Counted from the stretch's first letter, positions 39,990-48,369 are shown. The stretch: DNA of 64,000 nt from Bacteroidales bacterium (GCA_024400395.1 JAKSMW010000001.1:52084-116083); one strand, 5' to 3'. Numbers and translations: made by a program. Notes: a model not told the origin generated them from the letters alone.

Positions 39990-41192
39990 ATGATAGACAG
40001 CAATTTTATAGAAAACCTATACACCAATCTCCCGGAGGAGACGCGTCGTTATCTTGACATCGCCATTGAGAAGGTTGTGGAGGCGAAACGAAACGGCGGC
40101 AAGGTCGTCGTCGTGACGGGCAGCGGACCCAACATTCACGAAGGTGTCACCACGCTCATCGCGGAGTTCATCAACAAAGGCCTCGTTGACGGCGTGACGA
40201 CGAGTTCGGCGGTCGTCTCTCACGAGATGGGCGGTGTGCTCGACAAGGTGAAACGCATCAACATCCACGAAATCGGCGAAGAGTTCTTAGACTTTGAGAA
40301 AATGCCGCGCGGCGACATCTTTGAGCTCACCGAACTCACTGACGCACAATGGGATGAGCTTAAAAGAGAAATGATAATCGATGACGCTCTTGTTGAGCGG
40401 TGCAACGAAAAAGAAGGCACCGTCATCATCAAGGCGGCGGGCAACATGGCGTATCCGATGGGGCTTCGCAACGAGACCCTCGCCCCCGTCATCATGGAGA
40501 TGGCGCACACAAGGCACGTGCCGTTTGAGGAGGTTGCCGGCTGGGGTTGCGACGAACACACCATGCTCGGAGCGGGAGCCCGCAAAGGCGTGCCGGTGCT
40601 CGTCAGCGTGCCGCAGCTCATCGGCGGCGGACAGGTCGGGATAAGCATCGCCGACAGCATCCCCGTCGCGGAACGCTGCTACAGGATCTCACGCATGCTC
40701 GGCGACGCTGACGTCATAATCGAGTCGGCAGTGGCATTGACACAGGAAATACACGACGGTCCGTTTGAGACTTACACCGGACACGGCATCTGGGCATCGT
40801 GGAACGGATTCAAGACTTACAGCCTGAAAGACAAGACGCTCATCCGCTTCGACCTCGACGAGAACCTCAAGAAAGCCTGGGACTTGGACAAGAAGTCGGG
40901 CGAGGTGCAGGCCGCGATAGACAAAGGTCTGCCCAAGACGAAGATGTCGAAGATTCCGTTCAGAATGGAGATGTCGGCGTTCTCGCGTCTCGAGAAGTCG
41001 ATTCCTGTCATCGGCGACATCGGAGTGCTTTGGTCTGTGATGGGTTACAAAGTCGCGAAGGCACTCGGCGTGGAACTCGGATACATCAGCTATCCGCAGC
41101 AGACCGAGCCGGGCAAGGCGATGCGACAGTGGATCGTCGATAACGTCGATTACATGAAAATGGACAAAATAAGAGAATGGCTCAATAAGTAG
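39990..41192 (+). CDS. Conserved protein, possibly deoxyhypusine synthase-like
   Basis: A soluble protein of 400 residues from the ATG at 39990; a GTG at 39966 lies in repeat DNA and is less likely. The middle contains several glycine-rich segments that could bind a nucleotide: VTGSGPNIHEGVTTL near residue 40, DGVTTSSAVVSHEMGG near 64, and VPQLIGGGQVGISIADS near 206. The overall pattern recalls the Rossmann-like deoxyhypusine synthase group, but the catalytic Lys context cannot be confirmed by eye. Bacterial members of that group often act on polyamines or agmatine. The next genes are an ECF S-component-like protein and, beyond an inserted restriction cassette, a DUF1893 protein; I infer that the three once formed one operon. 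Confidence 0.5.
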   Translation: MIDSNFIENLYTNLPEETRRYLDIAIEKVVEAKRNGGKVVVVTGSGPNIHEGVTTLIAEFINKGLVDGVTTSSAVVSHEMGGVLDKVKRINIHEIGEEFLDFEKMPRGDIFELTELTDAQWDELKREMIIDDALVERCNEKEGTVIIKAAGNMAYPMGLRNETLAPVIMEMAHTRHVPFEEVAGWGCDEHTMLGAGARKGVPVLVSVPQLIGGGQVGISIADSIPVAERCYRISRMLGDADVIIESAVALTQEIHDGPFETYTGHGIWASWNGFKTYSLKDKTLIRFDLDENLKKAWDLDKKSGEVQAAIDKGLPKTKMSKIPFRMEMSAFSRLEKSIPVIGDIGVLWSVMGYKVAKALGVELGYISYPQQTEPGKAMRQWIVDNVDYMKMDKIREWLNK

Positions 41193-41222
41193 AAAGTTAT
41201 AAAGTTTTTAAAGTTAAAAGTT

Positions 41223-41726
41223 ATGGAAAAGCAAATCAGATTATACAACCTCGGATTCAGTGAGATTAAGACGTATTTATTCGCGGCTTTGTTCGTTGCG
41301 GGCAACATCCTTCTGCCGCAGCTCTGCCACTTGGTTCCAGACGGCGGTCACATCTTCCTGCCGATTTATTTCTTCACGCTCATCGCGTCTTACAAATACG
41401 GCATGAAGGTCGGCCTGCTGACAGCGGTGTTGTCGCCGGCGGTCAACAGTCTCCTTTTCGGGATGCCAGCCGCCGCTGCCGTTTCGGGCATCATGATAAA
41501 GTCCATTTTCCTCGCCGTGTCAGCCGCCTGGGTTGCAGAGAAGACGAACAAGGTGTCGCTTTGGACAATCCTCGCAGTCGTTTTGGCATATCAGTTTTTC
41601 GGCACGATGGCCGAATGGCTCATGGAAGGCTCGCTCCTCGCAGCAGCCGTTGACTTCCGCCTCGGCGTTCCCGGAATGCTCATCCAGTGGATTGGAGGAT
41701 ATTTCTTAATCAGAAAAATGAGATAA
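41223..41726 (+). CDS. ECF transporter S component-like membrane protein
   Basis: A 167-residue protein with five or six helices, matching the size and layout of the substrate-binding S components of energy-coupling factor importers (FLPIYFFTLIASYKYGMKVGLLTAVLSP, then PAAAAVSGIMIKSIFLAVSAAWVAEK). Such proteins bind a vitamin, metal or small metabolite and share a common ATPase module elsewhere in the genome. The substrate is unknown. It follows the 39990 gene by 30 bp, across a short AAAGTTA-type repeat, and ends 4 bp before the inserted methyltransferase gene. Confidence 0.75.
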   Translation: MEKQIRLYNLGFSEIKTYLFAALFVAGNILLPQLCHLVPDGGHIFLPIYFFTLIASYKYGMKVGLLTAVLSPAVNSLLFGMPAAAAVSGIMIKSIFLAVSAAWVAEKTNKVSLWTILAVVLAYQFFGTMAEWLMEGSLLAAAVDFRLGVPGMLIQWIGGYFLIRKMR

Positions 41727-41730
41727 TATC

Positions 41731-42930
41731 ATGTACAACACAATTGATCTTTTTTCTGGATGCGGAGGTTTGACGTTAGGGTTTGAGTGGGCAGGATTCA
41801 AGTCAATATTGGCATCAGATATTGATGAAAATTGTGAAAAAACATTCACGAGAAATTTTCCTGACACACCATTCTTGTGCGGAGACTTGTCAACATTCAG
41901 CAAGGAGGATTTTGACAAAATAATAAAAGACAAGCCTGTGGATTTAATAATTGGAGGGCCGCCTTGCCAGGGTTTCAGTTTGGCAAACAAAAGAAGAAAC
42001 AAGGTTTCGGAAGATCCGAGAAACAGGCTTTTTTATGAATTTGTCAAAACTATCAATTGGTACAATCCGAAAGCCTTTGTAATGGAGAACGTCAAAGGGC
42101 TTCTTTCAATGCATGGTGGGGAAGTGATAAAACTTATCCAACATGAATTTGAAAATGCTGGTAATTGTGGTTATGAAGTTAGAATTAAAGTATTGAAAGC
42201 GAGTGACTTTGGTGTACCACAAGCAAGGGAGAGAGTTATAATTATTGGTTTCAGAAACGATCTGAACCTTATACCAGTTCATCCCCAACCAAATTGTGAA
42301 ACGCCTGTCACTGTCGGTGAAGCCATTTCAGATTTACCAATAATAAATGCCGGTGAGGGTTCCGAATTTTCAGAATATTGTTCGAAGCCAAAAAACGAAT
42401 ACCAAAAATTTATGAGGAAGAATTCCAAGGGCGTTTATAATCATGTAGCCATGAAACACACACAACGTCTGGTTGAAAGATTTAAGGCAATAAAACCCGG
42501 TCAGAATCTTCTTGACGTGTGGGAAACACATGGCGCGGTAAAACGTGGCGACCCAACTCAAAAATCAGAAGTTAAATTTAACCAGAATAATCAACGGTTG
42601 TTTGCCGACAAACCGGCACCGACAATTGCGGCTTCTTTCCAGAGCAACTTCATCCATCCAACACTTGACAGAAACTTTACGGCACGTGAAGGCGCACGTT
42701 TACAATCTTTTCCGGATGATTTTGTTTTTGAAGGAATGCGCACAAAAATGAGCTGGGAAAAAGGGTTGAGTCAATATCAACAAATAGGAAACGCTGTCCC
42801 GCCGTTGTTGGCATTTGAAATTGCCAAATCAATAAAAAATGTTTTGGAAAATGGCAATTCAGACTATCCAATGCAAGATAATCAATATTTAATTTTCCAA
42901 GAACAACAAGCTGAATATAAACATGAATAA
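41731..42930 (+). CDS. DNA (cytosine-5) methyltransferase, type II restriction-modification
   Basis: A 399-residue C5 methyltransferase. In order: AdoMet motif I IDLFSGCGGLTLGFEWAGF at the N-terminus, the catalytic PPCQGFSLANK with Cys79, ENVKG near residue 119, the QARERV motif near residue 166, and the C-terminal QIGNAVPP. The target-recognition region lies between about 230 and 320. The gene is visibly AT-richer than the genes on both sides, which suggests transfer. It overlaps the endonuclease gene by 8 bp, so the two are coupled. Confidence 0.93.
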   Translation: MYNTIDLFSGCGGLTLGFEWAGFKSILASDIDENCEKTFTRNFPDTPFLCGDLSTFSKEDFDKIIKDKPVDLIIGGPPCQGFSLANKRRNKVSEDPRNRLFYEFVKTINWYNPKAFVMENVKGLLSMHGGEVIKLIQHEFENAGNCGYEVRIKVLKASDFGVPQARERVIIIGFRNDLNLIPVHPQPNCETPVTVGEAISDLPIINAGEGSEFSEYCSKPKNEYQKFMRKNSKGVYNHVAMKHTQRLVERFKAIKPGQNLLDVWETHGAVKRGDPTQKSEVKFNQNNQRLFADKPAPTIAASFQSNFIHPTLDRNFTAREGARLQSFPDDFVFEGMRTKMSWEKGLSQYQQIGNAVPPLLAFEIAKSIKNVLENGNSDYPMQDNQYLIFQEQQAEYKHE

Positions 42931-43801
42931 AGACGAGTTAAAAAAATTCATAGAAAGCAGAGACGATTTGCAATATCTAAAACATGCTTCAAATATTTTG
43001 GCGAAAATTGGTGGTTGGAATAAATTAACCAGCCAACAAAAAGAAGCTTTATTGATAATAGGTGATGAATATGAAAAATATTTGAAAGAAAACGACAAGC
43101 TGGTTGGTTATACAAAAGGTGTTGTGAATGAAAGAGTCAAAATACTCAACAAATATTATGATTTCTTTGACAACAATGACTATTATAACATATTTTCATC
43201 CCAAGGGAAATTCAGGTCAACAATTCTTGAAGAATTCACATATTTGCTGATAAAAGATATAATTGCCGACAAACAAAAATCGTTAAAAGATGAAATAAAA
43301 GAATTTTTACAAATCGGTAGTTCAAGAGCATATACAAATTTATATTTTCTTGGTGCGAACCTTGTTGATTTTATAGAATCTCCACAAATTGGTGTAAATC
43401 AGAAAGACCAGGATTTCGCTATTTTCAGACCTATTACTTTGTCGGTCGGAAACGGCAAAGAAACAAAAACAAATTTACCAATTGTCTCTATTGAAAACAA
43501 AACATACATTGACAAGACAATGCTTGAAGGCGCGATTGCCACGGCGGAAAAAATAAAGTCAGGGAATCCATATTCTCTTTATTTGATTGTAACTGAAAAT
43601 TATGATGTTGATTTACAAATAGATCCGATATATTCGAGAATTGACCAGATTTATGTTTTGCGAAAATCAAAAAGAAAAGGAGAGCTAAAGCCTATTGATG
43701 CAAATGTTGTATATGGTTTGGTTTGCGATATAAAAAATCATCTTGACAGGGGTTGGAGCAATGTCAAGAAAAAAATGGAAGAAACAGGCAAAATTCTTTG
43801 A
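42923..43801 (+). CDS. Type II restriction endonuclease, Bpu10I-family-like
   Basis: A 292-residue, AT-rich gene overlapping the methyltransferase end. Near residue 190 it has LPIVSIENKTYIDKTMLEGAIATAEKIKSGNPYSLYLIVTEN; the S-I-E-N-K part fits the E-x-K half of a PD-(D/E)xK site, with a candidate Asp in KDQDFAIF near residue 155. The pattern DPIYSRIDQIYVLRK also recalls Bpu10I-type enzymes, which cut around CTNAG-containing sites. Bpu10I works with two different subunits; here a single endonuclease and a single methyltransferase would fit a palindromic site. Family by recall of motif; the site is a guess. Confidence 0.65.
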   Translation: MNKDELKKFIESRDDLQYLKHASNILAKIGGWNKLTSQQKEALLIIGDEYEKYLKENDKLVGYTKGVVNERVKILNKYYDFFDNNDYYNIFSSQGKFRSTILEEFTYLLIKDIIADKQKSLKDEIKEFLQIGSSRAYTNLYFLGANLVDFIESPQIGVNQKDQDFAIFRPITLSVGNGKETKTNLPIVSIENKTYIDKTMLEGAIATAEKIKSGNPYSLYLIVTENYDVDLQIDPIYSRIDQIYVLRKSKRKGELKPIDANVVYGLVCDIKNHLDRGWSNVKKKMEETGKIL

Positions 43802-43802
43802 C

Positions 43803-44225
43803 ATGACTGATTTGCAAAAAGCCCAAAATTTCTTATCAGAGAAAAACTTCACTTTAGTGGTAGTCTCTTCCGATAAAGGGGTCTTCACCTCTTCCGACCG
43901 CGGCGTGAAGCCGTTGCTTTACCTTTTGGAAAACGAGAAAGGATTCCTTGATGGCGCTTCGGTGGCTGACAAGGTCATCGGGAAGGCGGCGGCGCTGCTC
44001 ATGGTTCTGGGCGGGATAAAGGAAGTCCACACCAACGTCATCTCGAACCCGGCGGTAGAAGTCTTTGAAAAGCATCACATTCCTTATTATTACGAAGAAA
44101 AGGTGAAGCGCATCATCAACAGGAAAGGCGACGGTCTCTGCCCGATGGAGACGCTGTGCATTGATGTCGAAGAGCCGGCGGAGGCGTTCGAAAAGATAAA
44201 GGAGTGGTTGGAAAAACACAAATAG
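43803..44225 (+). CDS. DUF1893 protein (TM1506-like, deaminase-type fold)
   Basis: A protein of 140 residues from the ATG at 43803, 1 bp after the endonuclease stop; the frame is open into that gene but the upstream part is not conserved-looking. It has LVVVSSDKGVFTSSDRGVKPLLYLL at the start and VADKVIGKAAALLMVLGGIKEVHTNVISNPAVEVF in the middle, the DUF1893 pattern. The structure of Thermotoga TM1506 from this family resembles cytidine deaminases, but its activity is not known. The codon use returns to that of the genes before the restriction cassette. Confidence 0.8.
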   Translation: MTDLQKAQNFLSEKNFTLVVVSSDKGVFTSSDRGVKPLLYLLENEKGFLDGASVADKVIGKAAALLMVLGGIKEVHTNVISNPAVEVFEKHHIPYYYEEKVKRIINRKGDGLCPMETLCIDVEEPAEAFEKIKEWLEKHK

Positions 44226-44228
44226 AAA

Positions 44229-44255
44229 GAGGAGGTCAAAAATTTTGACCTCCTC
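44229..44255. terminator. Hairpin after the DUF1893 gene, probable terminator
   Basis: Stem GAGGAGGTC / GACCTCCTC with a 9-nt A/T loop, starting 4 bp after the stop. There is no strong T run on the plus side, so efficiency is uncertain. Confidence 0.6.
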
Positions 44256-44361
44256 CGAAATATCAAATTTTCAAACACAAATTCCTAAAACTTTCACTGA
44301 AAAAGGGCTTTACATGCTCGCCGCAATCTTGAAAAGCGGAACGAAATAAATGCGAATGAGA

Positions 44362-45066
44362 TTATTTGTTCCCTTTCGCGCGGTTGTGCGACTTGCAGAG
44401 CATCTGGCAGTTGCTGATGTCTGTCGCTCCTCCCCGACTCCATGCCGTCACATGGTCGGCGTCCATGTCTTTCAAATCCCAGATTTTCGTGCGTTTGTTT
44501 TCATGACCGAGAGCGCAAAGCGGACAATTAGACGTGCCATTTAATTGGGCTTCTTTGGTTTGACGGGCATAAACCGACTTTTTTGTTGGGTCGTCAAAAA
44601 CACGGACTTCCAAAAGTTCCGGATGCTGTTCGTTGCCGAGAAGATACTCGTAAATGCCTTTTCTGTTTTTCACGTACGAATCACCGTAAAGCTCCAGAAA
44701 ACGTTGATTTACATAATGATGGTCGTATGGATTGTTATGAAAATCATCATAAAGCCGCCCCCACGGAAGTCCGCACATCTCGTGTTCGGTGCTGTCGAAA
44801 ATGCTGTCAACCCACGAGATGACACTGTTGAAATGAAGTTCGAGTTCGGTTATCGAATTGTCTTGACGATGCCGCGCCATATAATTCTCAATTTTTCTGT
44901 CGTCGCCTTCATCGTGCGAAACCCACGCCAAAGCGGTGTGCAGAATCGCCTGCCGTTTCACGTCACCTTTGATGTAAGTCTGCCATTTTTGCAAATGCGA
45001 ACTGCTTGAATTACTGAATGTTGCCTTTGCAAGCGTGACAAACGGACCAGAATAGACGGCATTGAG
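44362..45066 (-). pseudogene. DUF262-HNH endonuclease, C-terminal remnant
   Basis: The minus frame is open without an ATG from about 45066: it reads LNAVYSGPFVTLAKATFSNS, continues through KWQTYIKGDVKRQAILHTAL and ends with the HNH site DADHVTAWSRGGATDISNCQ followed by LCKSHNRAKGN. This is the C-terminal part of DUF262/GmrSD-like HNH proteins, including a CPLC and LCKSHN cysteine pair. The N-terminal DUF262 half is missing; a TTG at 44994 could start a 210-residue piece, but I consider the gene cut. The cut lies a few bases from the stop of the restriction endonuclease gene at 45069, which implies that the second restriction cassette replaced the missing half. Confidence 0.75.
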
Positions 45067-45068
45067 AA

Positions 45069-45671
45069 TTACTTAACAATTTGGGTACTTTCAATAATAT
45101 CAACAGATCCAGCCAATGATAATTTTATCGAATGCAACTTTGATATCAAATCATCAATATCACTTAATGAGCATATTACGACATCATCTATTCCAATAAC
45201 ATCACCTGTTTTTATCTTATCTTTAACACTTTTTCCTTCCCTTTCTTCCATGGTGAGCAAATATGATTTAGCCTTTCTATGAACATATTTCAAAGCTATA
45301 GCTTCAAGGTCAGCTTGTTTATATCTTTCCCTTAAACTTGTTTTTAGTGAAAGGCTTATTGGACCGCATTCTAAACTATATAAAATAATATCAAAATAAA
45401 CATTAGGTACAAAAGCAACTTTTGCTTGTATATAAAAAGGCAATAAATTTTCTCTATACAATAATGTACTGATTATTATTTCAAAAATTTGTCCGTTTAA
45501 ACCACCATCTATTCTTTTGGAGGTATATTCTTTCCAATATTTATTAACGTAGTCTGATGGCTTACTGTATTCAATGTCTTTGAAAGTTTGTCCTGAAAAC
45601 AAATTCTCGAACATTGAACCAGCTTTTGTCGTTTTACCAACAATAATGTTTAAATCTTTTAATATTCCCAT
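45069..45671 (-). CDS. Putative type II restriction endonuclease partner of the 45672 methyltransferase
   Basis: A 200-residue AT-rich gene whose ATG follows the methyltransferase stop without a gap. I do not recognise the family. The segment VYFDIILYSLECGPISLSLKTSL near residues 91-113 has an Asp followed by a strand ending in S-L-K, a possible variant of the PD-(D/E)xK core, and the protein size is normal for a type II endonuclease. The function is inferred mainly from coupling to a C5 methyltransferase. Confidence 0.6.
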   Translation of the reverse strand: MGILKDLNIIVGKTTKAGSMFENLFSGQTFKDIEYSKPSDYVNKYWKEYTSKRIDGGLNGQIFEIIISTLLYRENLLPFYIQAKVAFVPNVYFDIILYSLECGPISLSLKTSLRERYKQADLEAIALKYVHRKAKSYLLTMEEREGKSVKDKIKTGDVIGIDDVVICSLSDIDDLISKLHSIKLSLAGSVDIIESTQIVK

Positions 45672-46883
45672 CTAATTCAATTTTAATAGTTTCAATAATT
45701 CCTTGGCGGTTGCTTGTATGGCAGGTACTGCAACTGAATTTCCAAATTGCTTATATGCTGAAGCATCTGCAACCACAATTCTAAAATCATCAGGAAATCC
45801 TTGAAGTCTTGCCCATTCCCTTGGTGTCATTCTTCGCCAGCCATCTCTATTGATTTCACCTTTAATATTTGTAACAGGAGTAAAATCTGTCAATCTATCA
45901 TCTATAACGATATTCCTTTCACGTCCCATTCCTCCAACAACAATTGCATTTGCAACTCCATTATCAGGAATGATTTCATATCCAAAACCATTTCCTTTGC
46001 TTTCGTGACGTTTTTTATGGGCTATTAATGTTTGCTGATAGGTGGTTGACAAATAATATTTAGAAGAAACAACATTTTCTTCACGAATGTCAATAAAATG
46101 TTTTGTTGAATCGGTTGGAATTGGATAACTGTTTTGTATTGTTTCTTTAGTTATTCCAAACTTATCTGCAATATCTTTTCTTATACCAATTATATATACT
46201 CTTTCGCGATGTTGTGGAACTCCAAAATTCATCGCATTAACAACCTTGGGATCGTTAGCAATAACGTAACCAACCTCATCTAATGTCTGTTTTATCACTT
46301 CAAAAGTCCTACCCTTATCATGAATTTTTAATCCCTTAACGTTTTCAAGAAATATTCCCTTTGGCTGTTTTCTTCTTAATATTTCAGCAACATCAAAAAA
46401 TAAAGTTCCTCGTGTTTCTTCAAATCCACGTTTTTTCCCAGCTAAAGAAAACGCTTGACACGGAAATCCCGCGCATAAAACATCAAAACCATCTGGTATA
46501 TAACTCTTTATACGCTCTTTTGTAATATCACCAAATGGAACTTCGCCAAAATTTTCGTAATACGTCTTTTTTGCCTGCTCATCCCATTCCGACGAATAAA
46601 CGCATTTGCCGCCTTGATTTTGCATCGCAATACGAAAACCACCAATTCCAGCAAATAAATCTATAAATGTAAATTTAGGGTTTTCTGGCGCAGGAAACGG
46701 AACGTCTTGTTGAAATAAAGAATAATACTCGGCCTGTGGTTCTTCTACATAATTTTTTCTCACCGGCGTTTGATTATGAGTTACCAACGACATAAGTTCA
46801 TCTAATGGAAGGTTATCTTCATTAGGCATATACTCAACTTTTCTCAAAAGCCTATTCCAAGCTGACAAATTATCTTTTTTCAT
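45672..46883 (-). CDS. DNA (cytosine-5) methyltransferase, second restriction-modification system
   Basis: A 403-residue C5 methyltransferase from the ATG at 46883; a TTG at 46892 would add three residues. An N-terminal extension of about 70 residues (with EPQAEYYSLFQQDVPFP) precedes motif I FIDLFAGIGGFRIAM. Then come AGFPCQAFSLAGKKRGF with the catalytic Cys, FLENVKGL, PQHRERVYIIG, and KQFGNSVAVP near the end. The recognition region is around residues 260-350. It differs clearly from the methyltransferase at 41731, so the two systems were acquired separately. Confidence 0.93.
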   Translation of the reverse strand: MKKDNLSAWNRLLRKVEYMPNEDNLPLDELMSLVTHNQTPVRKNYVEEPQAEYYSLFQQDVPFPAPENPKFTFIDLFAGIGGFRIAMQNQGGKCVYSSEWDEQAKKTYYENFGEVPFGDITKERIKSYIPDGFDVLCAGFPCQAFSLAGKKRGFEETRGTLFFDVAEILRRKQPKGIFLENVKGLKIHDKGRTFEVIKQTLDEVGYVIANDPKVVNAMNFGVPQHRERVYIIGIRKDIADKFGITKETIQNSYPIPTDSTKHFIDIREENVVSSKYYLSTTYQQTLIAHKKRHESKGNGFGYEIIPDNGVANAIVVGGMGRERNIVIDDRLTDFTPVTNIKGEINRDGWRRMTPREWARLQGFPDDFRIVVADASAYKQFGNSVAVPAIQATAKELLKLLKLN

Positions 46884-47000
46884 ACAAATCAAATATAAGA
46901 TTTCATATTTTTTCGGGTGAACGTGAAACGATAGCGAATGCTATGTTTTACAATATGTTATGTATAAATATTTCTATTTCTTTTCTGAATGTTTAGGTTG

Positions 47001-47008
47001 CAAAAATA
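47001..47008 (-). promoter_or_regulatory. -7 element TATTTTTG for the second methyltransferase gene
   Basis: On the minus strand, 117 bp upstream of the methyltransferase ATG; the leader is AT-rich. Confidence 0.5.
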
Positions 47009-47064
47009 AGGAAAAAACTGCTTAATGTGAGTTTTTTTCAAAATTTATCCAAAAAATGACGCAA

Positions 47065-48168
47065 TCACTCGGCCAATTCGTAACTTGAACTTCTGCCGCC
47101 ACTGTCGGTTTTGGTCAAAAGACCTTTTTCAACCAAATCTTGAATGTCGCGGAGTGCCGTTGCCTGCGAATTATGTGTGATTTTTGCGTATTTCGATGTA
47201 GTGAGTTTGCCTTCAAAACCTTCAAAAAGACGGTTCAGGATTTTTATCTGACGCTCGTTTAGAGCAAGTCCATTGTTTTTTTGCCAAAAAACCGCTTTCT
47301 TTTTCACCCTATCAACAACCTCATACGAACCGTCAATAGCCGCTTCCATTGTTTCTAAAAACCATGACAACCAATCGGTTATGCAGAGATTTCCAGTATT
47401 TGTCCGCTGCAACGCATCGTAATATGAGTTTCTGCGTCGCATTATTTCGGCTGACATACTGTAAAAACGCGTTTTCTGACCGTCGGCACGCGAAAGAAGC
47501 ATGTCGGTGATTGTGCGAGTAAGCCTACCATTTCCATCATCAAACGGATGAATCGCCACAAACCACAGATGCGCCACGGCAGCTTTCAACACAGAATCAA
47601 TATTTGACTCCTCATTAACCCAGCCGAGGAATTTTTCCATCTCGGCGGGAACAACAGCACTTGCAGGAGCTTCATAATGAACACGTTCGTGACCGAAAGC
47701 ACCAGAGACAATCTGCATCGGAGTTTCTCCTTTACGGTAATCAGCTACAGTTATCTGATACATTCCGCTTCTTCCTGTTGGAAACAAAGACGCATGCCAA
47801 CCGCAAAGACGCTCTTTCGTGAGCGGTTCATTTGCATTGTAAACTGCATCAAGCATCGCTTCCACAATGCCTTCGGTATAATGGTCAGGAGTCGGAAGTC
47901 CTTGTGTTTCAAGACCTAAACGAGATGCCACCGATGAACGTACACGCGCCGGATCAAGGAATACGCCTTCAATCTCCGATGAACGTATCACATCTTCGGT
48001 GATTGCCTCCAACGAAGCATTCCTTTGAATCTCAAAACCAAGTCCGTTCAGTTCGCCAAGAAGCATTCCTTGCTTCATTCTCACACGCGAAAGTTTTGAA
48101 ATTATCTCGCTGTCGTCCCAATAAAAATGCGGCCAGTCAGCCTGTTGCCAAATCCAAATTGCTCTCAT
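47065..48168 (-). CDS. Fic-family protein (class II, with own inhibitory helix)
   Basis: A 367-residue protein; the ATG at 48168 (MRAIWIWQQADWP) fits the known N-terminus of DUF4172-Fic proteins, while the open frame upstream does not. The Fic site is HPFDDGNGRLTR, starting at His207. An inhibitory motif SSEIEG (residues 63-68, S/T-x3-E-G) lies N-terminal to it, the hallmark of class II Fic enzymes that are held inactive in cis. The C-terminus is a winged-helix-like segment (LTTSKYAKITHNSQATALRDI). Such proteins usually AMPylate a target protein. The target here is unknown. Its place beside restriction genes is compatible with a defence or toxin role. Confidence 0.9.
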   Translation of the reverse strand: MRAIWIWQQADWPHFYWDDSEIISKLSRVRMKQGMLLGELNGLGFEIQRNASLEAITEDVIRSSEIEGVFLDPARVRSSVASRLGLETQGLPTPDHYTEGIVEAMLDAVYNANEPLTKERLCGWHASLFPTGRSGMYQITVADYRKGETPMQIVSGAFGHERVHYEAPASAVVPAEMEKFLGWVNEESNIDSVLKAAVAHLWFVAIHPFDDGNGRLTRTITDMLLSRADGQKTRFYSMSAEIMRRRNSYYDALQRTNTGNLCITDWLSWFLETMEAAIDGSYEVVDRVKKKAVFWQKNNGLALNERQIKILNRLFEGFEGKLTTSKYAKITHNSQATALRDIQDLVEKGLLTKTDSGGRSSSYELAE

Positions 48169-48254
48169 ACATTTACTCGTTATTTTTTTGATACGCAACC
48201 GTATGACGCGATTAACCTCTTTATTCGCGTCATTTTTTGATGTGATTATGGCTG

Positions 48255-48262
48255 CAAAAATA
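48255..48262 (-). promoter_or_regulatory. -7 element TATTTTTG for the Fic gene
   Basis: On the minus strand, 86 bp upstream of the Fic ATG. Confidence 0.55.
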
Positions 48263-48302
48263 ATACTTTTTCTTAAAAGCATTAAATTTTTTCAAAAATC
48301 CA

Positions 48303-48340
48303 CAAAAAAATTGCGCGAGACGACCATCGTCGCCTCGCGC
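48303..48340 (-). terminator. Rho-independent terminator of topA
   Basis: Long stem GCGCGAG-x-CGAC / GTCG-x-CTCGCGC (one mismatch, 4-nt loop), followed on the minus strand by AATTTTTTT. Between it and the topA stop lies a purine-rich repeat (48341-48369). Confidence 0.9.
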
Positions 48341-48369
48341 CCTCTTAACTTCCCTCTCTCCTCTCTTAA
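48341..48369 (-). repeat. Post-stop GTTAAGAGAGGAGAG repeat after topA
   Basis: Read on the minus strand, the bases right after the topA stop are TTAAGAGAGGAGAGAGGGAA then GTTAAGAGG, the same unit that follows the glnS stop at 39827. Confidence 0.8.
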
